DNA of 64,000 nt, taken from contig CAWCGJ010000009.1 in assembly GCA_963795055.1 (NCBI GenBank), positions 1 through 64,000 of the forward strand. Direction: 5' to 3'. The position numbers and the translations under genes were made by a program. The DNA is from JASHPR01 sp963795055. Its GTDB lineage: Bacteria > Actinomycetota > Actinomycetes > Streptosporangiales > Streptosporangiaceae. Below, piece by piece: positions 8,066-17,430 of the stretch; the stretch's first letter is position 1, and each line of letters starts with the position of its first letter. The notes under the pieces are model-generated. The model searched no databases. It was not told the origin of the DNA and was given only the letters and a program-made list of their open reading frames with translations.

Positions 8066-8968
8066 ATGATGCCGTCCGTGGACAAGGCGGACATCACCCC
8101 GGCGCTGGTGTCCCGGCTGGTGGCCGCGCAGTTTCAGCGCTGGGCCGGTCTTCCGGTCCGCGCCGTTGAGCGCGGCGGGTGGGACAACGTCACGTTCCGC
8201 CTCGGCCCGGACCTGTCGGCGCGGCTGCCCAGCGCAGACTGCTACGCCGGGCAGGTCGACAAGGAGCACCGGTGGCTGCCGCGCCTGGCCGGCCGACTGC
8301 CCCTGCCCATCCCCGAGCCGGTGGCGAGGGGAGATCCCGGATGCGGGTACCCGTGGCCATGGTCGGTGTACCGCTGGCTGGAGGGTGAGCCCGCAGCCGC
8401 CGGGCCGGTGGCGAGCCTGGGCCAGCTCGCGGCCGAGCTGGCCGATTTTCTCGCCGCCCTGTACCGGATCGATCCGTCCGGCGGCCCGCCGCCCGGGGCG
8501 CACAATTTCTTCCGCGGCGGCCCACTGGCCGTCTACCACGCCGAGGCCATGCAGGCGATCGCGGCCCTGCGCGGCGAGGTGGACGCCGACGGTGTGGCCG
8601 AGGTCTGGCGGGCCGCCCTCGCCGCGCCGTGGCCCGGTCCGCCGGTGTGGGTGCACGGTGACGTCAGCCCCGGCAACCTGCTGACCGTCCGGGGCCGGCT
8701 GAGCGCCGTCATCGATTTCGGCTGCTCGGCGGTGGGCGATCCGGCCTGCGACACCGTCATAGCGTGGACGTTCTTCTCCGGTGAGAGCCGGCGGACCTTC
8801 CGGGCCCGGCTCCCGGTCGACCAGGCCACCTGGGCGCGCGGCCGCGGCTGGGCCCTGTGGAAGGCCCTGATCGTGCTCGCCCGCGCGCTCCAGGACGATC
8901 CCGCCGAGGTCGCGAAGACCAGGCGCGTAATCGGCGACATCCTCGCCGATCACCAGGACGCGGCTTAA
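8066..8968 (+). CDS. Aminoglycoside phosphotransferase (APH)-family kinase
   Basis: The product is about 300 residues and has the APH/choline-kinase fold. The catalytic loop is HGDVSPGNLL and the metal-binding motif is DFG (IDFGCSAVGDPACD); both are complete. The N-lobe contains GGWDNVTFRLG, the nucleotide-loop equivalent, and the hinge region is YRWLEGE. The family phosphorylates aminoglycosides, macrolides or small metabolites, and sequence alone does not identify the substrate. The start is uncertain: ATG codons at 8036, 8066 and 8069 are in frame and none has a well-placed ribosome site. It is divergent from the PadR operon and stands alone. Confidence 0.8.
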   Translation: MMPSVDKADITPALVSRLVAAQFQRWAGLPVRAVERGGWDNVTFRLGPDLSARLPSADCYAGQVDKEHRWLPRLAGRLPLPIPEPVARGDPGCGYPWPWSVYRWLEGEPAAAGPVASLGQLAAELADFLAALYRIDPSGGPPPGAHNFFRGGPLAVYHAEAMQAIAALRGEVDADGVAEVWRAALAAPWPGPPVWVHGDVSPGNLLTVRGRLSAVIDFGCSAVGDPACDTVIAWTFFSGESRRTFRARLPVDQATWARGRGWALWKALIVLARALQDDPAEVAKTRRVIGDILADHQDAA

Positions 8969-9106
8969 CGGGCCGGGTTCCCGGGTCCGCGCCATCTCCA
9001 CACCGGCTCCACAGGCCCCACATCCGGGGTACACACGAGCCCACTGCTCTCTTCGGCGTGGGGATTCCGGGCAACGGGGTCACGATCCCCATGAAAGGGG
9101 GGCAAG

Positions 9107-10222
9107 ATGCGACGATTCCTGGCGGCGCCGCTCGCCGTCGCACTCGGCGGTTTCCTGGGGCTCGCGTGCAGCGGCCCGGCCTTCGCCCGCGGCGTCTCCG
9201 CGCAGCACAGCGGGCCGAAGGTCTCGGTCTTCGCGACCGGGCTGAACAATCCGCGCGGGCTGACGTTCGGCCCGGACGGGAACCTCTACGTCGCCGAGGG
9301 CGGCCTCGGCGGCCACCACTCGACCGTCGGCAAGTGTGCCCAGGCTGCGGGCGCGGCCGCCCCGTACACCGGGAGCACCCACAGCCAGAAGCTGGGCGGG
9401 CGCATCGCGAAGATCAGCCGGGCGGGCCAGGTCACGACGGTGGTCAGCGCGCTGCCCTCGAGCCAGACCAGCCCGGCCCTCGGGAGCCTGGTCAGCGGCG
9501 TCTCGAGCGTGGCCTTCATCGGCCATCACCTCTACGCGCTGCTGGCCGGCGCGGGCTGCTCGCATGGCGTGCCCCAGGTCCCGAACGGGGTCATCAGGGT
9601 CGGCCCGCACGGCGCGTGGAAGCTGATCGCTAACCTGAGCGCCTTCCAGCAGGCACATCCGGTCGCCAACCCGGATCCGGGGGACTTCGAGCCGGACGGG
9701 ACCTGGTACAGCATGATCGCCGTCGGCGGGGCGCTCTACCCGATGGACTCCAACCACGGCGAGCTCGACCGGGTCACCCCGGGCGGTGCCATCAGCCGCG
9801 TCATCGACATCTCCGCGAGCCAGGGGCACGTGGTCCCGACGGCGCTGGTGCACCACGGCGCGATCTACATCGCGAACCTGGGCGTGTTCGACCCCGGCGA
9901 CGGCGCGGGTGACGAGCACGTCTGGCAGCTCACCGGGCACCGCACGCTCAAGGTCCGCGCGACGGGGGTGGAGAAGGTCCTCGGGCTGGCGTTCCGCGGC
10001 GGTCAGCTGTACGCGCTGGAGATGAGCACGGCCGGCGGCAGCCCGCTCCCGGGAACCGGGGCGATCGTGCGCGTCCCGGCCCACGGCCCGGTCCAGACGG
10101 TGGCCTCGGGCCTGATGTTCCCGACCGGCATGGCGGTCGGCCCTGACGGCGCGTTCTACGTCTCCAACCAGGGCTTCGGATTCGGCGCGGGACAGGGGCA
10201 GATCCTCCGCATCCGGCCCTGA
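9107..10222 (+). CDS. Secreted ScyD/ScyE-like beta-propeller protein
   Basis: The 371-residue product starts with a Sec signal peptide (MRRFLAAPLAVALGGFLGLACSGPAFA) after a strong AAAGGGGGG ribosome site. The mature protein has repeated NHL/SMP-30-like blades, with motifs such as NPRGLTFGPDGNLYVAEGG near the start and FPTGMAVGPDGAFYVSNQG near the end. ScyD/ScyE-family proteins are annotated by resemblance to scytonemin-cluster proteins; in actinobacteria their ligand is unknown. A strong hairpin terminator follows, so this is a single-gene unit. Confidence 0.8.
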   Translation: MRRFLAAPLAVALGGFLGLACSGPAFARGVSAQHSGPKVSVFATGLNNPRGLTFGPDGNLYVAEGGLGGHHSTVGKCAQAAGAAAPYTGSTHSQKLGGRIAKISRAGQVTTVVSALPSSQTSPALGSLVSGVSSVAFIGHHLYALLAGAGCSHGVPQVPNGVIRVGPHGAWKLIANLSAFQQAHPVANPDPGDFEPDGTWYSMIAVGGALYPMDSNHGELDRVTPGGAISRVIDISASQGHVVPTALVHHGAIYIANLGVFDPGDGAGDEHVWQLTGHRTLKVRATGVEKVLGLAFRGGQLYALEMSTAGGSPLPGTGAIVRVPAHGPVQTVASGLMFPTGMAVGPDGAFYVSNQGFGFGAGQGQILRIRP

Positions 10223-10228
10223 CCGCCA

Positions 10229-10271
10229 CGGCGTTACCCGGGTCGGCCCCCGCCAGGCCCGGGTAACGCCG
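10229..10271 (+). terminator. Hairpin terminator after the ScyD/ScyE-like gene
   Basis: CGGCGTTACCCGGG and CCCGGGTAACGCCG form a perfect 14-bp stem with a 15-base loop, beginning seven bases after the stop codon. TGACC and GGTCA just outside (10220-10224, 10274-10278) can extend it. There is no T-run, as is common for actinobacterial terminators. Confidence 0.75.
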
Positions 10272-10299
10272 CTGGTCAGCGCTAAAGGAGCCAGTCACC

Positions 10300-10365
10300 A
10301 TGTCTGACCCGCCACCGGCCACTTCCCGCGGGCCGGCCGTGGCCGCCGGGCGGGCTGCTACGTGA
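10300..10365 (+). CDS. 21-residue ORF with strong ribosome site (gene start remnant or leader)
   Basis: An AAAGGAG ribosome site eight bases before an ATG opens a 21-codon frame (MSDPPPATSRGPAVAAGRAA-T) that stops inside the tail of the convergent oxidoreductase gene. The start signal is far better than chance, but nothing follows. It may be the surviving 5' end of a deleted gene; a genuine small peptide cannot be excluded. Confidence 0.3.
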   Translation: MSDPPPATSRGPAVAAGRAAT

Positions 10366-11449
10366 CCTGCGCCGGGTTCACGCCGGGGCCGCCCGATGCG
10401 CTGCTCGCGTACGCCGCGAGCGCGAACCTCAGCACGTCGACGGCCTCGTCGCCGCCCCACAGCAGCGGGCCGTCGCCGGTGTGCAGCCAGCGCAGCCAGT
10501 GGCGGCCCGAGTCGCGGAAACTGCTCGCCCAGTCGTCGTCGAGCCCGTGATAACCGCGCATCTCGCCATCGGCGTAGATCTCCAGGCTGGGCTGCTGGAT
10601 GCCGCGGGCGGTGCAGCGGTTGACCCGCGCGAATCCCTTGCTGCCGGTTATCTCCCAGCGCTCGTCGCTGGGGTAGTAATCCGAGCGCATGTACATGTCC
10701 ATCGCGAGGGTGATATCCCACACGCCGCGCACGCCGTTGTCGTGCTCCCAGACGATCGTGGCCGGCGCGTCGAGATCCACGCCGGGGCCGACCGCGAGAT
10801 TCCCGATCCAGGCCCGGACCTCCCGGACCGGGCCGAACAGCCACAGCGCGGTCGTGAGCTTGTGCCAGCCGTCGTCGAACACGTTGATGCCGCGGCCCCG
10901 CTTCATCTGCTCCATCTGCCACTCGAAGCTGCTCCACGGCACGTCCCAGCCGCCGTTGCCCGTTCCGACCATCTTGATGTGGTAGCCGACAACCTCACCG
11001 ATCTCCCCGGACTCGGCGGCGGTCTTGAGCTTGCGCAGCGGCTCGTAGAACAGGTAGTTGTCCATCACGCGCAGGATCCGGTCGTTCGCCTTCGCCGCGT
11101 CCAGCATCCGCTGCGCCTCGCACAGGTCATTGCACATCGGCTTCTGCATGTTGACGTGCCAGCCGAAGCCGAGCATCTCCTCTACGCCGTCGGCGTGCAG
11201 CGGGATCGGCAGCAGGACCTCGGCCGCGTCGACCTGGACGCCGCTGGAGGCCAGCTCGGCGGCGGACGCGAAGGTGCGCGCGCCCGGCCAGTCCGCCTGG
11301 CGCTGCGCGCGGCGTTCCTCGCTCGGATCGACGAGCGCGACGACCTCGACGTCGGGGTTACCGGCATACGCGCGGATGTTCAGGTCGTAGATCCGGCCCA
11401 GGCCGATGAACGCGGCCCGCACCGGGCGGTCATAGGGTACGAACGACAC
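10358..11449 (-). CDS. Gfo/Idh/MocA-family NAD(P)-dependent oxidoreductase
   Basis: This dehydrogenase has an N-terminal Rossmann fold (VRAAFIGLGRIYDLNIRAYAGN, with the acidic residue at VALVDPSEE) and the family's substrate domain. It contains the characteristic EKP-like motif as MQKPMCND, where Gln replaces the usual Glu before the catalytic Lys, and a His in FDDGWHKL. The GTG at 11449 has a GGGGAGG site nine bases upstream and avoids overlap with the upstream gene; the open frame continues to 11590. The substrates of this family are sugars, inositols or their derivatives; here the substrate is unknown. It follows the amine oxidase gene in the same direction, about 80 bases downstream. Confidence 0.8.
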   Translation of the reverse strand: MSFVPYDRPVRAAFIGLGRIYDLNIRAYAGNPDVEVVALVDPSEERRAQRQADWPGARTFASAAELASSGVQVDAAEVLLPIPLHADGVEEMLGFGWHVNMQKPMCNDLCEAQRMLDAAKANDRILRVMDNYLFYEPLRKLKTAAESGEIGEVVGYHIKMVGTGNGGWDVPWSSFEWQMEQMKRGRGINVFDDGWHKLTTALWLFGPVREVRAWIGNLAVGPGVDLDAPATIVWEHDNGVRGVWDITLAMDMYMRSDYYPSDERWEITGSKGFARVNRCTARGIQQPSLEIYADGEMRGYHGLDDDWASSFRDSGRHWLRWLHTGDGPLLWGGDEAVDVLRFALAAYASSASGGPGVNPAQVT

Positions 11450-11528
11450 CGCAACCGGCCTCCCCAGCAGTTCGATCGAGTGTGACAGCCAGACCGGGAC
11501 CAGATCAGCCGATTGCGGTTTTGCCGGG

Positions 11529-12752
11529 TCACGATCGGCGGGCCGCGGCGAGGACCTCATCGGCGGCGCGCGCGCCGGAGCGCAACGCACCTTCCATCAG
11601 GCCCGCCCAGGCCGCGGCGGTGTGCTCGCCGGCGAAGTGCACCCGCCCCGCGGGCGCGGCGATGAGCTCATCGTCGCCGCCGGCCACCCCGACGGTGTGC
11701 GCGGAGTAGGACTCGCCGGCCCACGGGTCGTCGTTCCAGGTGGTGAGCAGGGCCTGGTCCGGGTCCACGGCCAGCTCGGGCCGCAGGGCCGCCACCCGGG
11801 ACGCCCACCTCGCCGGGCCCTCGGCCACGCCCAGGGCGGCCAGCCCTGGCTCGGTGCCGCCGAACGCGTGCACGACCGGCTGGACCTGACCCGACGCGTC
11901 GGTCGCGGTCCACGTCCAGAACCGCTCCGGCACGCTCTGCACGGCCGAGGCAGCCGCCGGGCGGGCCAGCGGCAGGTGCAGCTTGGCGTTGTGCGCCAGC
12001 CCCGCCCGCCGCCAGGCCGCCCGGCGGGCGTCCGGCAGCGGCGGCGAGAACGGCAACGCGCGCAGGACGGCCATCGGCACCGCAACGATGACCGCCTCGG
12101 CGGCCACCGCGCCGCCGGCGGTGAGCACCCGGACACCCTCGTGATCATGCTGGATCGCCCGCACGGGGCTGCGCAGCCGGACCGACGACCCGAGGCCGGC
12201 CAGGCCCGCGGCGACCCGCTGGTTGCCCCCGGCCACCCGCCAGGACGGCCGCCACGCGAACCCGCCGGTGACGTCGGTGACGGCCGCGGCCGCCAGGACA
12301 TCGGCGGCGACGCCGTGGGTGACCACCACCCGGGAGACGAACGCGGCGAGCGCCGCCGGGGAGCCGCGCCAGCCCGCCACCGCCTCGGCCAGCGACGCGC
12401 CGGGCGGGGCCGAGGCGGCGAGGCCGGCCACGGCCGCCGCGCACCGGGCCACGTCCCTGACGGTGGCCACCGCGCCGCCGCGCGGCTCGCGCTCGTAGTA
12501 GGACATCGTGGTGTCCGCGAGCTCCAGGCCGAGCTCGGCCAGCAGAGCCCGCATCACGTCGTAGCCGTCCAGCACGAACTCACCGCCCCGCTCGATCACG
12601 CTGCGGGGGTCGCCGGGGACTAGTTCCTGGGACCACACGCGGCCGCCGACGCGGTCCCGCGCCTCCAGCACGACCACCTCGTGGCCGGCCTGGGCCACCC
12701 GGTAAGCCGCGAGCAGGCCGGCGAACCCGGCCCCGGCCACCACTACCCGCAC
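11529..12752 (-). CDS. FAD-dependent amine oxidase
   Basis: This is a flavin monoamine oxidase-type protein of about 407 residues. The N-terminal dinucleotide fold is VVVAGAGFAGLLAAYRVAQAG followed by the acidic VVVLEARDRVGGRVWS. The C-terminal FAD motif (AGEHTAAAWAGLMEGALRSG) is present. The GTG at 12752 has an AGGAG site at good spacing; upstream ATGs at 12779 and 12809 would only add residues unlike the family. Such enzymes oxidise biogenic amines, polyamines or amino acids with oxygen. A direct repeat of GTTCACC lies upstream, and the Gfo/Idh gene follows. Confidence 0.8.
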   Translation of the reverse strand: MRVVVAGAGFAGLLAAYRVAQAGHEVVVLEARDRVGGRVWSQELVPGDPRSVIERGGEFVLDGYDVMRALLAELGLELADTTMSYYEREPRGGAVATVRDVARCAAAVAGLAASAPPGASLAEAVAGWRGSPAALAAFVSRVVVTHGVAADVLAAAAVTDVTGGFAWRPSWRVAGGNQRVAAGLAGLGSSVRLRSPVRAIQHDHEGVRVLTAGGAVAAEAVIVAVPMAVLRALPFSPPLPDARRAAWRRAGLAHNAKLHLPLARPAAASAVQSVPERFWTWTATDASGQVQPVVHAFGGTEPGLAALGVAEGPARWASRVAALRPELAVDPDQALLTTWNDDPWAGESYSAHTVGVAGGDDELIAAPAGRVHFAGEHTAAAWAGLMEGALRSGARAADEVLAAARRS

Positions 12753-12823
12753 GTCGGCTCCTGACTCCCGCCGGCCCATCCCCGCGACATCCTGCGCTCC
12801 GGCCGGCACTGGGGCGACATCCT

Positions 12824-12850
12824 GTTCACCTGACCGCTGTTCACCTAACC
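12824..12850. repeat. GTTCACC direct repeat upstream of the amine oxidase gene
   Basis: GTTCACCTGACC at 12824-12835 and GTTCACCTAACC at 12839-12850 repeat with a 15-base period in the short gap before the amine oxidase gene. GTTCACC resembles half of the PhoP/RegX3-type phosphate box, but the 15-base period differs from the 11-base spacing of that box. Confidence 0.4.
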
Positions 12851-12863
12851 ACGGGCGGGCCGG

Positions 12864-14384
12864 TCAGCCGGCGCTGCTGATCCTGACGACGGCCGCGGTC
12901 GCGGCCCGGACGGTCAGGCTGACTCCCGCCCGCGGGCCGGCCGGCAGCGCGCTCCATGCCCCGGCCCAGGGGGTGTCGCCGGTGATCGCGGCGCCGCCGA
13001 GCCTGGCCCCGGCCCCGCCGGCGTCCTCGGGCTGCGCTCCGGCGAGCGTCATGACCTCCGCGCGCAGCGGCCCCCGGCCGGGCGGGGCGATCGTCACCGC
13101 CGCGTCCGCGGCCCCCGCGCCGTGCGTCTTGTTGATGATCGTGACGTCATTCTGGCCCGGCGTGCCGGCGCAGTAGGCGGTCAGGTTGAGGCCGCCGGGA
13201 TTCCCGATGGCGACGGGCTTCACCCGTCCCGCCGAACCGATGGTGAACGCCTTGATGCCGTAACCCTTCGGCGTGGTCGCATACCCCTCGCCGGGGACGG
13301 CCGGGTCCGGCACGATCGTGGCGGTACGCAGCCACTGCTTGTTGTGGAAGTTCACGCCCGCGGCCCCGTGCGCCGCCCACCAGTGCAGGTAATCCAGCGC
13401 CCACAACGCCGAGGCGAACGCGTTGCTCGCTCCCGGGACGCCGCCGAGGTAGTCGTTCGCCTCGGTGAGCCGGTAGCGCAGGCCGGCCGCGGCCACCGGG
13501 GCGAGGTTGCTGGCGTGCAGCCAGGGATAGGGATAGTACGTGGTGCCCGCCGGCTGGCTGCCGATCGCGGTGCCGTGCACCCATTCGGGGGACAGCATGT
13601 TGCCGATCGCCTGCCGGGCGGTGGTCTCCCCCGGGCCGCCGCCCGCGTAGTGGTGCTGGGTGATGTCGGCTATCCGGCCCGAGCTCGCCTCGTCGCGGGC
13701 GAACCGCTCGGTCCACGACACGCCGGTCTCCGGGTCGGGCGTGTAGGTGTGCGGGGCGTAGGCCCCGGTGTCGGGCCCGGACAGCGGCGCCCCGGGTGCC
13801 GCCTCCCCGACCACGCGGGCCAAGCCCCGCCAGCAGGCCAGGTAGGACGGGTACGCGCTGCCCGGCACCCCCGAGATCTCCTCGCGGATCGCCGGGTCCA
13901 GCGGATGGCCCTCGTAGCTGTGAAAGGCGTGCCAGTCCGGCTCGTTCCCGATGGCGAAACTGGCCACGTGATCCCGGTAGCGGCGCCAGATGTGCCCGGC
14001 GGCCCGGGCATGGACCGAGGCCAGGTCGTCGATTCGCCTGGCCCGGGGATTGAGCAGGCGCAGCGTGTAGATGACCTGCACCCCGGCCGCGGCGGCGAAG
14101 GCGAACAGGTTGTCGATCCCGGCGGGGCCGTCGCCGCCCAGGCCCGCGGGGACGAACTCATCCACCGAGCCCCCGCCGATCCGCAGGTTGCGCAGGCCGA
14201 GATTCCGGAACAGGGTGACCAGCGAATCGTTGGCCGGGCTGAACAGGTAGCCGGGCACCCCGGCGTTGCCGGGGTTGAGCGGCCCCCGTTCGAAACTCAG
14301 CCCGGCGAAATCGGCCGGGATCACCGGGCCGGGATGCCCAGCGTCGACCGTGACCGTTACGGGATAGGTGCCCGTGATGGACAT
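12864..14384 (-). CDS. GH79-like glycoside hydrolase (heparanase/beta-glucuronidase family)
   Basis: The product is about 506 residues with a (beta/alpha)8 domain followed by a beta-sandwich, as in family GH79. Supporting stretches are LSFERGPLNPGN near the start, LRIGGGSVDEFVP, the probable acid/base Glu in ASFAIGNEPDWH, and a second conserved Glu region RLTEANDYLGGV. No signal peptide is seen from the ATG at 14384, so the enzyme may be cytoplasmic or leave by another route. The open frame extends to 14525, but that part overlaps the divergent regulator gene. The exact substrate, glucuronide or other, is not shown. The divergent AAA-LuxR regulator next door is a plausible controller. Confidence 0.75.
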   Translation of the reverse strand: MSITGTYPVTVTVDAGHPGPVIPADFAGLSFERGPLNPGNAGVPGYLFSPANDSLVTLFRNLGLRNLRIGGGSVDEFVPAGLGGDGPAGIDNLFAFAAAAGVQVIYTLRLLNPRARRIDDLASVHARAAGHIWRRYRDHVASFAIGNEPDWHAFHSYEGHPLDPAIREEISGVPGSAYPSYLACWRGLARVVGEAAPGAPLSGPDTGAYAPHTYTPDPETGVSWTERFARDEASSGRIADITQHHYAGGGPGETTARQAIGNMLSPEWVHGTAIGSQPAGTTYYPYPWLHASNLAPVAAAGLRYRLTEANDYLGGVPGASNAFASALWALDYLHWWAAHGAAGVNFHNKQWLRTATIVPDPAVPGEGYATTPKGYGIKAFTIGSAGRVKPVAIGNPGGLNLTAYCAGTPGQNDVTIINKTHGAGAADAAVTIAPPGRGPLRAEVMTLAGAQPEDAGGAGARLGGAAITGDTPWAGAWSALPAGPRAGVSLTVRAATAAVVRISSAG

Positions 14385-14426
14385 GTGCTCATGGTAGGGA
14401 TGCGCCGGGGCGCTTATGGTGGCCTC

Positions 14427-17378
14427 GTGGGGGGGTTGCACGGCGGTGCGGCCGGGCCGATGGTGGGCCGCGACCGCGAACTGGCCCGTATCGCGGCGCT
14501 GCTGGACGACGCCCTGGCGGGCCACGGGCGCTTGGTGCTGTGCACGGGCGAGGCCGGCATCGGGAAGACCCGCCTGGCGGAAGAGGCCACCGCGTCGGCC
14601 GCCGCCCGGGGCGTGGCCGTGGTCTGGGCGCGCGCGGGTGACCGGGACAGCTCCCCGCCGTACGGGCTGTGGCGGCTGGCGCTGGACGAGCCCGCCGTGC
14701 GGACCGGCGCCGGCGACGCGTCGCGTCCGGACCTGTGGTCGTATGTCTTCGGTGACGCCGAGCGCCCGGCCCTCGCGCCGGGCACCGATTCCGGCGCCAC
14801 CCAGCGGTTCGCCCTGTTCGCCGAGGTTCGCCGGCGGCTGGCGCAGGCGGCCGAGCCGGGCGGGCTCCTGCTGGTGCTGGACGATCTCCAGTGGGCGGAC
14901 GACGCGTCCGCGGTGCTGCTGGCCGACGTCGTGCGCCAGCTCCGGGGGACGCGCATCCTGGTCTTCGCGACCTGCCGGGACTCGGCGGCACCGGGCGAGG
15001 CGAGCGGTGGGATCCTGCCGCGCCTGTCGGCGGACGCGAATACCGAGCGGGTGGACCTGCGCGGCCTGCCCGCCGACGCGGTCGGGGACCTGCTACTGGC
15101 CGCCGGGCTGCCCGTGTCGCGGCAGCGGGCGGACGAGGTGCACTCCGAGACCGGGGGCAACCCGTTCCTGGTCCGGGAGCTGGCCCGGATGCTGGTCGAG
15201 CAGGACGGCGACGGGCCGAGGTCGGTGCCGGGACGGGTGCTCGAGGCGACGGCCTACCGCCTCACGCTGTTGTCCGATCCCGCCCGGGCGCTGTTGCGGA
15301 CCGCGGCGGTGGTCGGCAACAGCTTCTCGGTCGGCGTGGTGGCCAGGATGCTGCCCGTGCCCGTGCTCGGCCTGGTCGGTCCGGTGGACGAGTGCGCGGC
15401 GGCCGGGTTCCTGGCGGCCGGCGGACGTCCCGGCGAGTACCGCTTCTCCCACGCGCTGGTCCGCTCGGCGGTCGCCGCCCGGCTGAGCGCCGCGGAGCAG
15501 CGCCGCCTGCACACCGCCGCGGCGGACGCGATCGAGGCCCTGTACGAGGGGGAGTTGCGCCCGCACCTGGCGCAGATCGCCTGGCACCGGGTGGAGGGCT
15601 CGTGGCCCGGCGACCGGGCGGCCGCGGTGGCGGCGTGCGAGGCCGCCGCCGAGGTGGCCGCGGACGCGCTGGCGTTCGAGGAGGCCGTACGCCTGTACCG
15701 GCTGGCCCTGTCGGCGGGCGAAGGGGAGATTGACGATTCGCAACGGTCACGGCTTGAACTGGGACTGGCCGCTGCGCTGCACCACAGCGGCGACCTGCCC
15801 GGTGCGCAGGAGACGGCGGCCCGGGTCGGCCGGCGGGCGGAGCGACGGCGGGACCGGCTCCTGCTGGCCCGCACTGCGCTGGTCATGGAGGCCACCGGCG
15901 ACGTGGAATGGGACGCCGAGATCTGCCGCATCGGCGAGCAGGCCCTGGCCGGGGACGACCTGGCCGGTGATCTTCGCGCCCGGGTATCGTCCCGCTACGC
16001 CCAGGCCCTGGTGTACGGCGGCCAGTACGAGCGGGCCGGCGAGGTCAGCCGGGACGCGCTCGCGGCCGCCGAGTCGTCGGGCGACTCGCTCGCGCTCATC
16101 GACGCGCTCCGCGCCCGGCAGCTGGCCTGCTGCGCCCCCGAGGGGGTCACCGAGCGGGTCGCGCTGGCCGGGCGGATGCTGGCCGCCGCCGGCGCCACGG
16201 GCAGCGCCTCGGTCGAGATGTGGGCCCGGCTGTGGCGGATTGACACCCTGTTCGAGACCGGCCAGCTGCGGATGGTCCAGCGCGAGCTGGCCGATCTCGA
16301 CGTCTGCCTGGAACGCGTCTCCGACCCGCTGGGGAGATGGCACCGGACGCACTGTGCCGCCACGCTCGCGCTGGCCACCGGGCGCTTCACCGAAGCGACG
16401 CGGCTGGCCGCGGAGTCGTACAAGCTGTTCAGCGACATGGGGCACCCGATCGCGTTCGGCGCCTACTCGGTGATCCTGAGCCAGGCGGGCATGTACGTCG
16501 GGTGTGACCGGTCCGGCCTGACCGAGCTGTTCGGCCGCATCCCGGACCACCTCAAGCCGGGCGCCGTGGACACCACCCGCGGCCTGGCCACCGTGTTCCC
16601 CGCGCTCACCCTGGCGCTGATCCGACTGGACCAGGGCGACCGCGCCGGAGCCGAGGCGGCGTACGCCCTGGCCGGGCCGGCTCAGTCCTGGACCCCCACG
16701 CCGGCGACGCGCATGGCGGCCTGGGGTCACGGCCTGGCCGTCGCCATCCCCCTGGGCCAGGCGGAGGACGTCGAGTTCCTGGCGGCCCGGTTCGAGCCGT
16801 TCCGGGGCCAGCACGTCGCGAACGGCGGCGGCGGGGGCGTCTACCTGGGGCCCGTGGAGCTGCCGCTCGGACGGGCGGCCGCCGCGGCGGGCCGTCTCGG
16901 CGCGGCGGTGGCGGACCTGCAGGCGGCGGTCTCGGCCTGCGACGCCAACGGCGCCCGCGGCTGCGCCGTGCAGGCCCGCGTCGAGCTCGCCGCGGCGCTG
17001 GCCCGCCGCCAGGCCCCGGGCGACGCCGGCCGGGCGCGGGCCGCGCTGGACGCCGCGGCGGGCGAGGCCGAGCGGCTCGGGATGGTGCCGTTCACCGAGT
17101 GGATCGGGCGGCTGCGGGCCCGGTTCCCGGCTGCGGCGGCGGCCGGGTCGCCGCTGAGCCCCCGCGAGCTCGAGGTGGCCCGGCTGGTCGCGCGCGGGCT
17201 GACCAACAAGCAGATCGGCCAGGCCCTGTACGTCTCCGAGCGGACGGCCGAGAACCACGTGCAGCACATCCTGGTCAAGCTCGGGCTGCGCAATCGCAGC
17301 CAGATCGCTGCCTGGGCCAGCGCGGGCGAGGCCGCGGCCCGGTCGCCGGGCATGAGTACTCCCGCGGGCGGGGAATGA
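14427..17378 (+). CDS. LuxR-family regulator with N-terminal AAA ATPase (LAL-type)
   Basis: A large regulator of about 980 residues. It has Walker A (GEAGIGKT), Walker B (LLLVLDDLQWAD) and the sensor-like GGNPFLVREL in the first 250 residues, a long helical-repeat middle, and a C-terminal LuxR helix-turn-helix (LSPRELEVARLVARGLTNKQIGQALYVSERTAENHV). All elements are complete, unlike the broken paralogue at 1279-2545. Candidate starts are the ATG at 14391, the GTG at 14427 and the ATG at 14460; the GTG leaves room for the divergent GH79-like gene. LAL regulators are typically activators of sugar or secondary-metabolite genes. Its likely targets are the neighbouring GH79-like gene or the downstream monooxygenase-like gene. 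Confidence 0.85.
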   Translation: MGGLHGGAAGPMVGRDRELARIAALLDDALAGHGRLVLCTGEAGIGKTRLAEEATASAAARGVAVVWARAGDRDSSPPYGLWRLALDEPAVRTGAGDASRPDLWSYVFGDAERPALAPGTDSGATQRFALFAEVRRRLAQAAEPGGLLLVLDDLQWADDASAVLLADVVRQLRGTRILVFATCRDSAAPGEASGGILPRLSADANTERVDLRGLPADAVGDLLLAAGLPVSRQRADEVHSETGGNPFLVRELARMLVEQDGDGPRSVPGRVLEATAYRLTLLSDPARALLRTAAVVGNSFSVGVVARMLPVPVLGLVGPVDECAAAGFLAAGGRPGEYRFSHALVRSAVAARLSAAEQRRLHTAAADAIEALYEGELRPHLAQIAWHRVEGSWPGDRAAAVAACEAAAEVAADALAFEEAVRLYRLALSAGEGEIDDSQRSRLELGLAAALHHSGDLPGAQETAARVGRRAERRRDRLLLARTALVMEATGDVEWDAEICRIGEQALAGDDLAGDLRARVSSRYAQALVYGGQYERAGEVSRDALAAAESSGDSLALIDALRARQLACCAPEGVTERVALAGRMLAAAGATGSASVEMWARLWRIDTLFETGQLRMVQRELADLDVCLERVSDPLGRWHRTHCAATLALATGRFTEATRLAAESYKLFSDMGHPIAFGAYSVILSQAGMYVGCDRSGLTELFGRIPDHLKPGAVDTTRGLATVFPALTLALIRLDQGDRAGAEAAYALAGPAQSWTPTPATRMAAWGHGLAVAIPLGQAEDVEFLAARFEPFRGQHVANGGGGGVYLGPVELPLGRAAAAAGRLGAAVADLQAAVSACDANGARGCAVQARVELAAALARRQAPGDAGRARAALDAAAGEAERLGMVPFTEWIGRLRARFPAAAAAGSPLSPRELEVARLVARGLTNKQIGQALYVSERTAENHVQHILVKLGLRNRSQIAAWASAGEAAARSPGMSTPAGGE

Positions 17379-17430
17379 GTACCCGGTGAGTGGTTCCCCG
17401 GATGGCCGGGGCCGGATCCTTCCGTAGCGT

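Noticed and set aside
13122..14390. Upstream extension of the LuxR-type regulator frame to a 1418-residue protein
   Set aside because: The extension runs antisense through the GH79-like gene and has no domain similarity; it is a GC-rich shadow frame.
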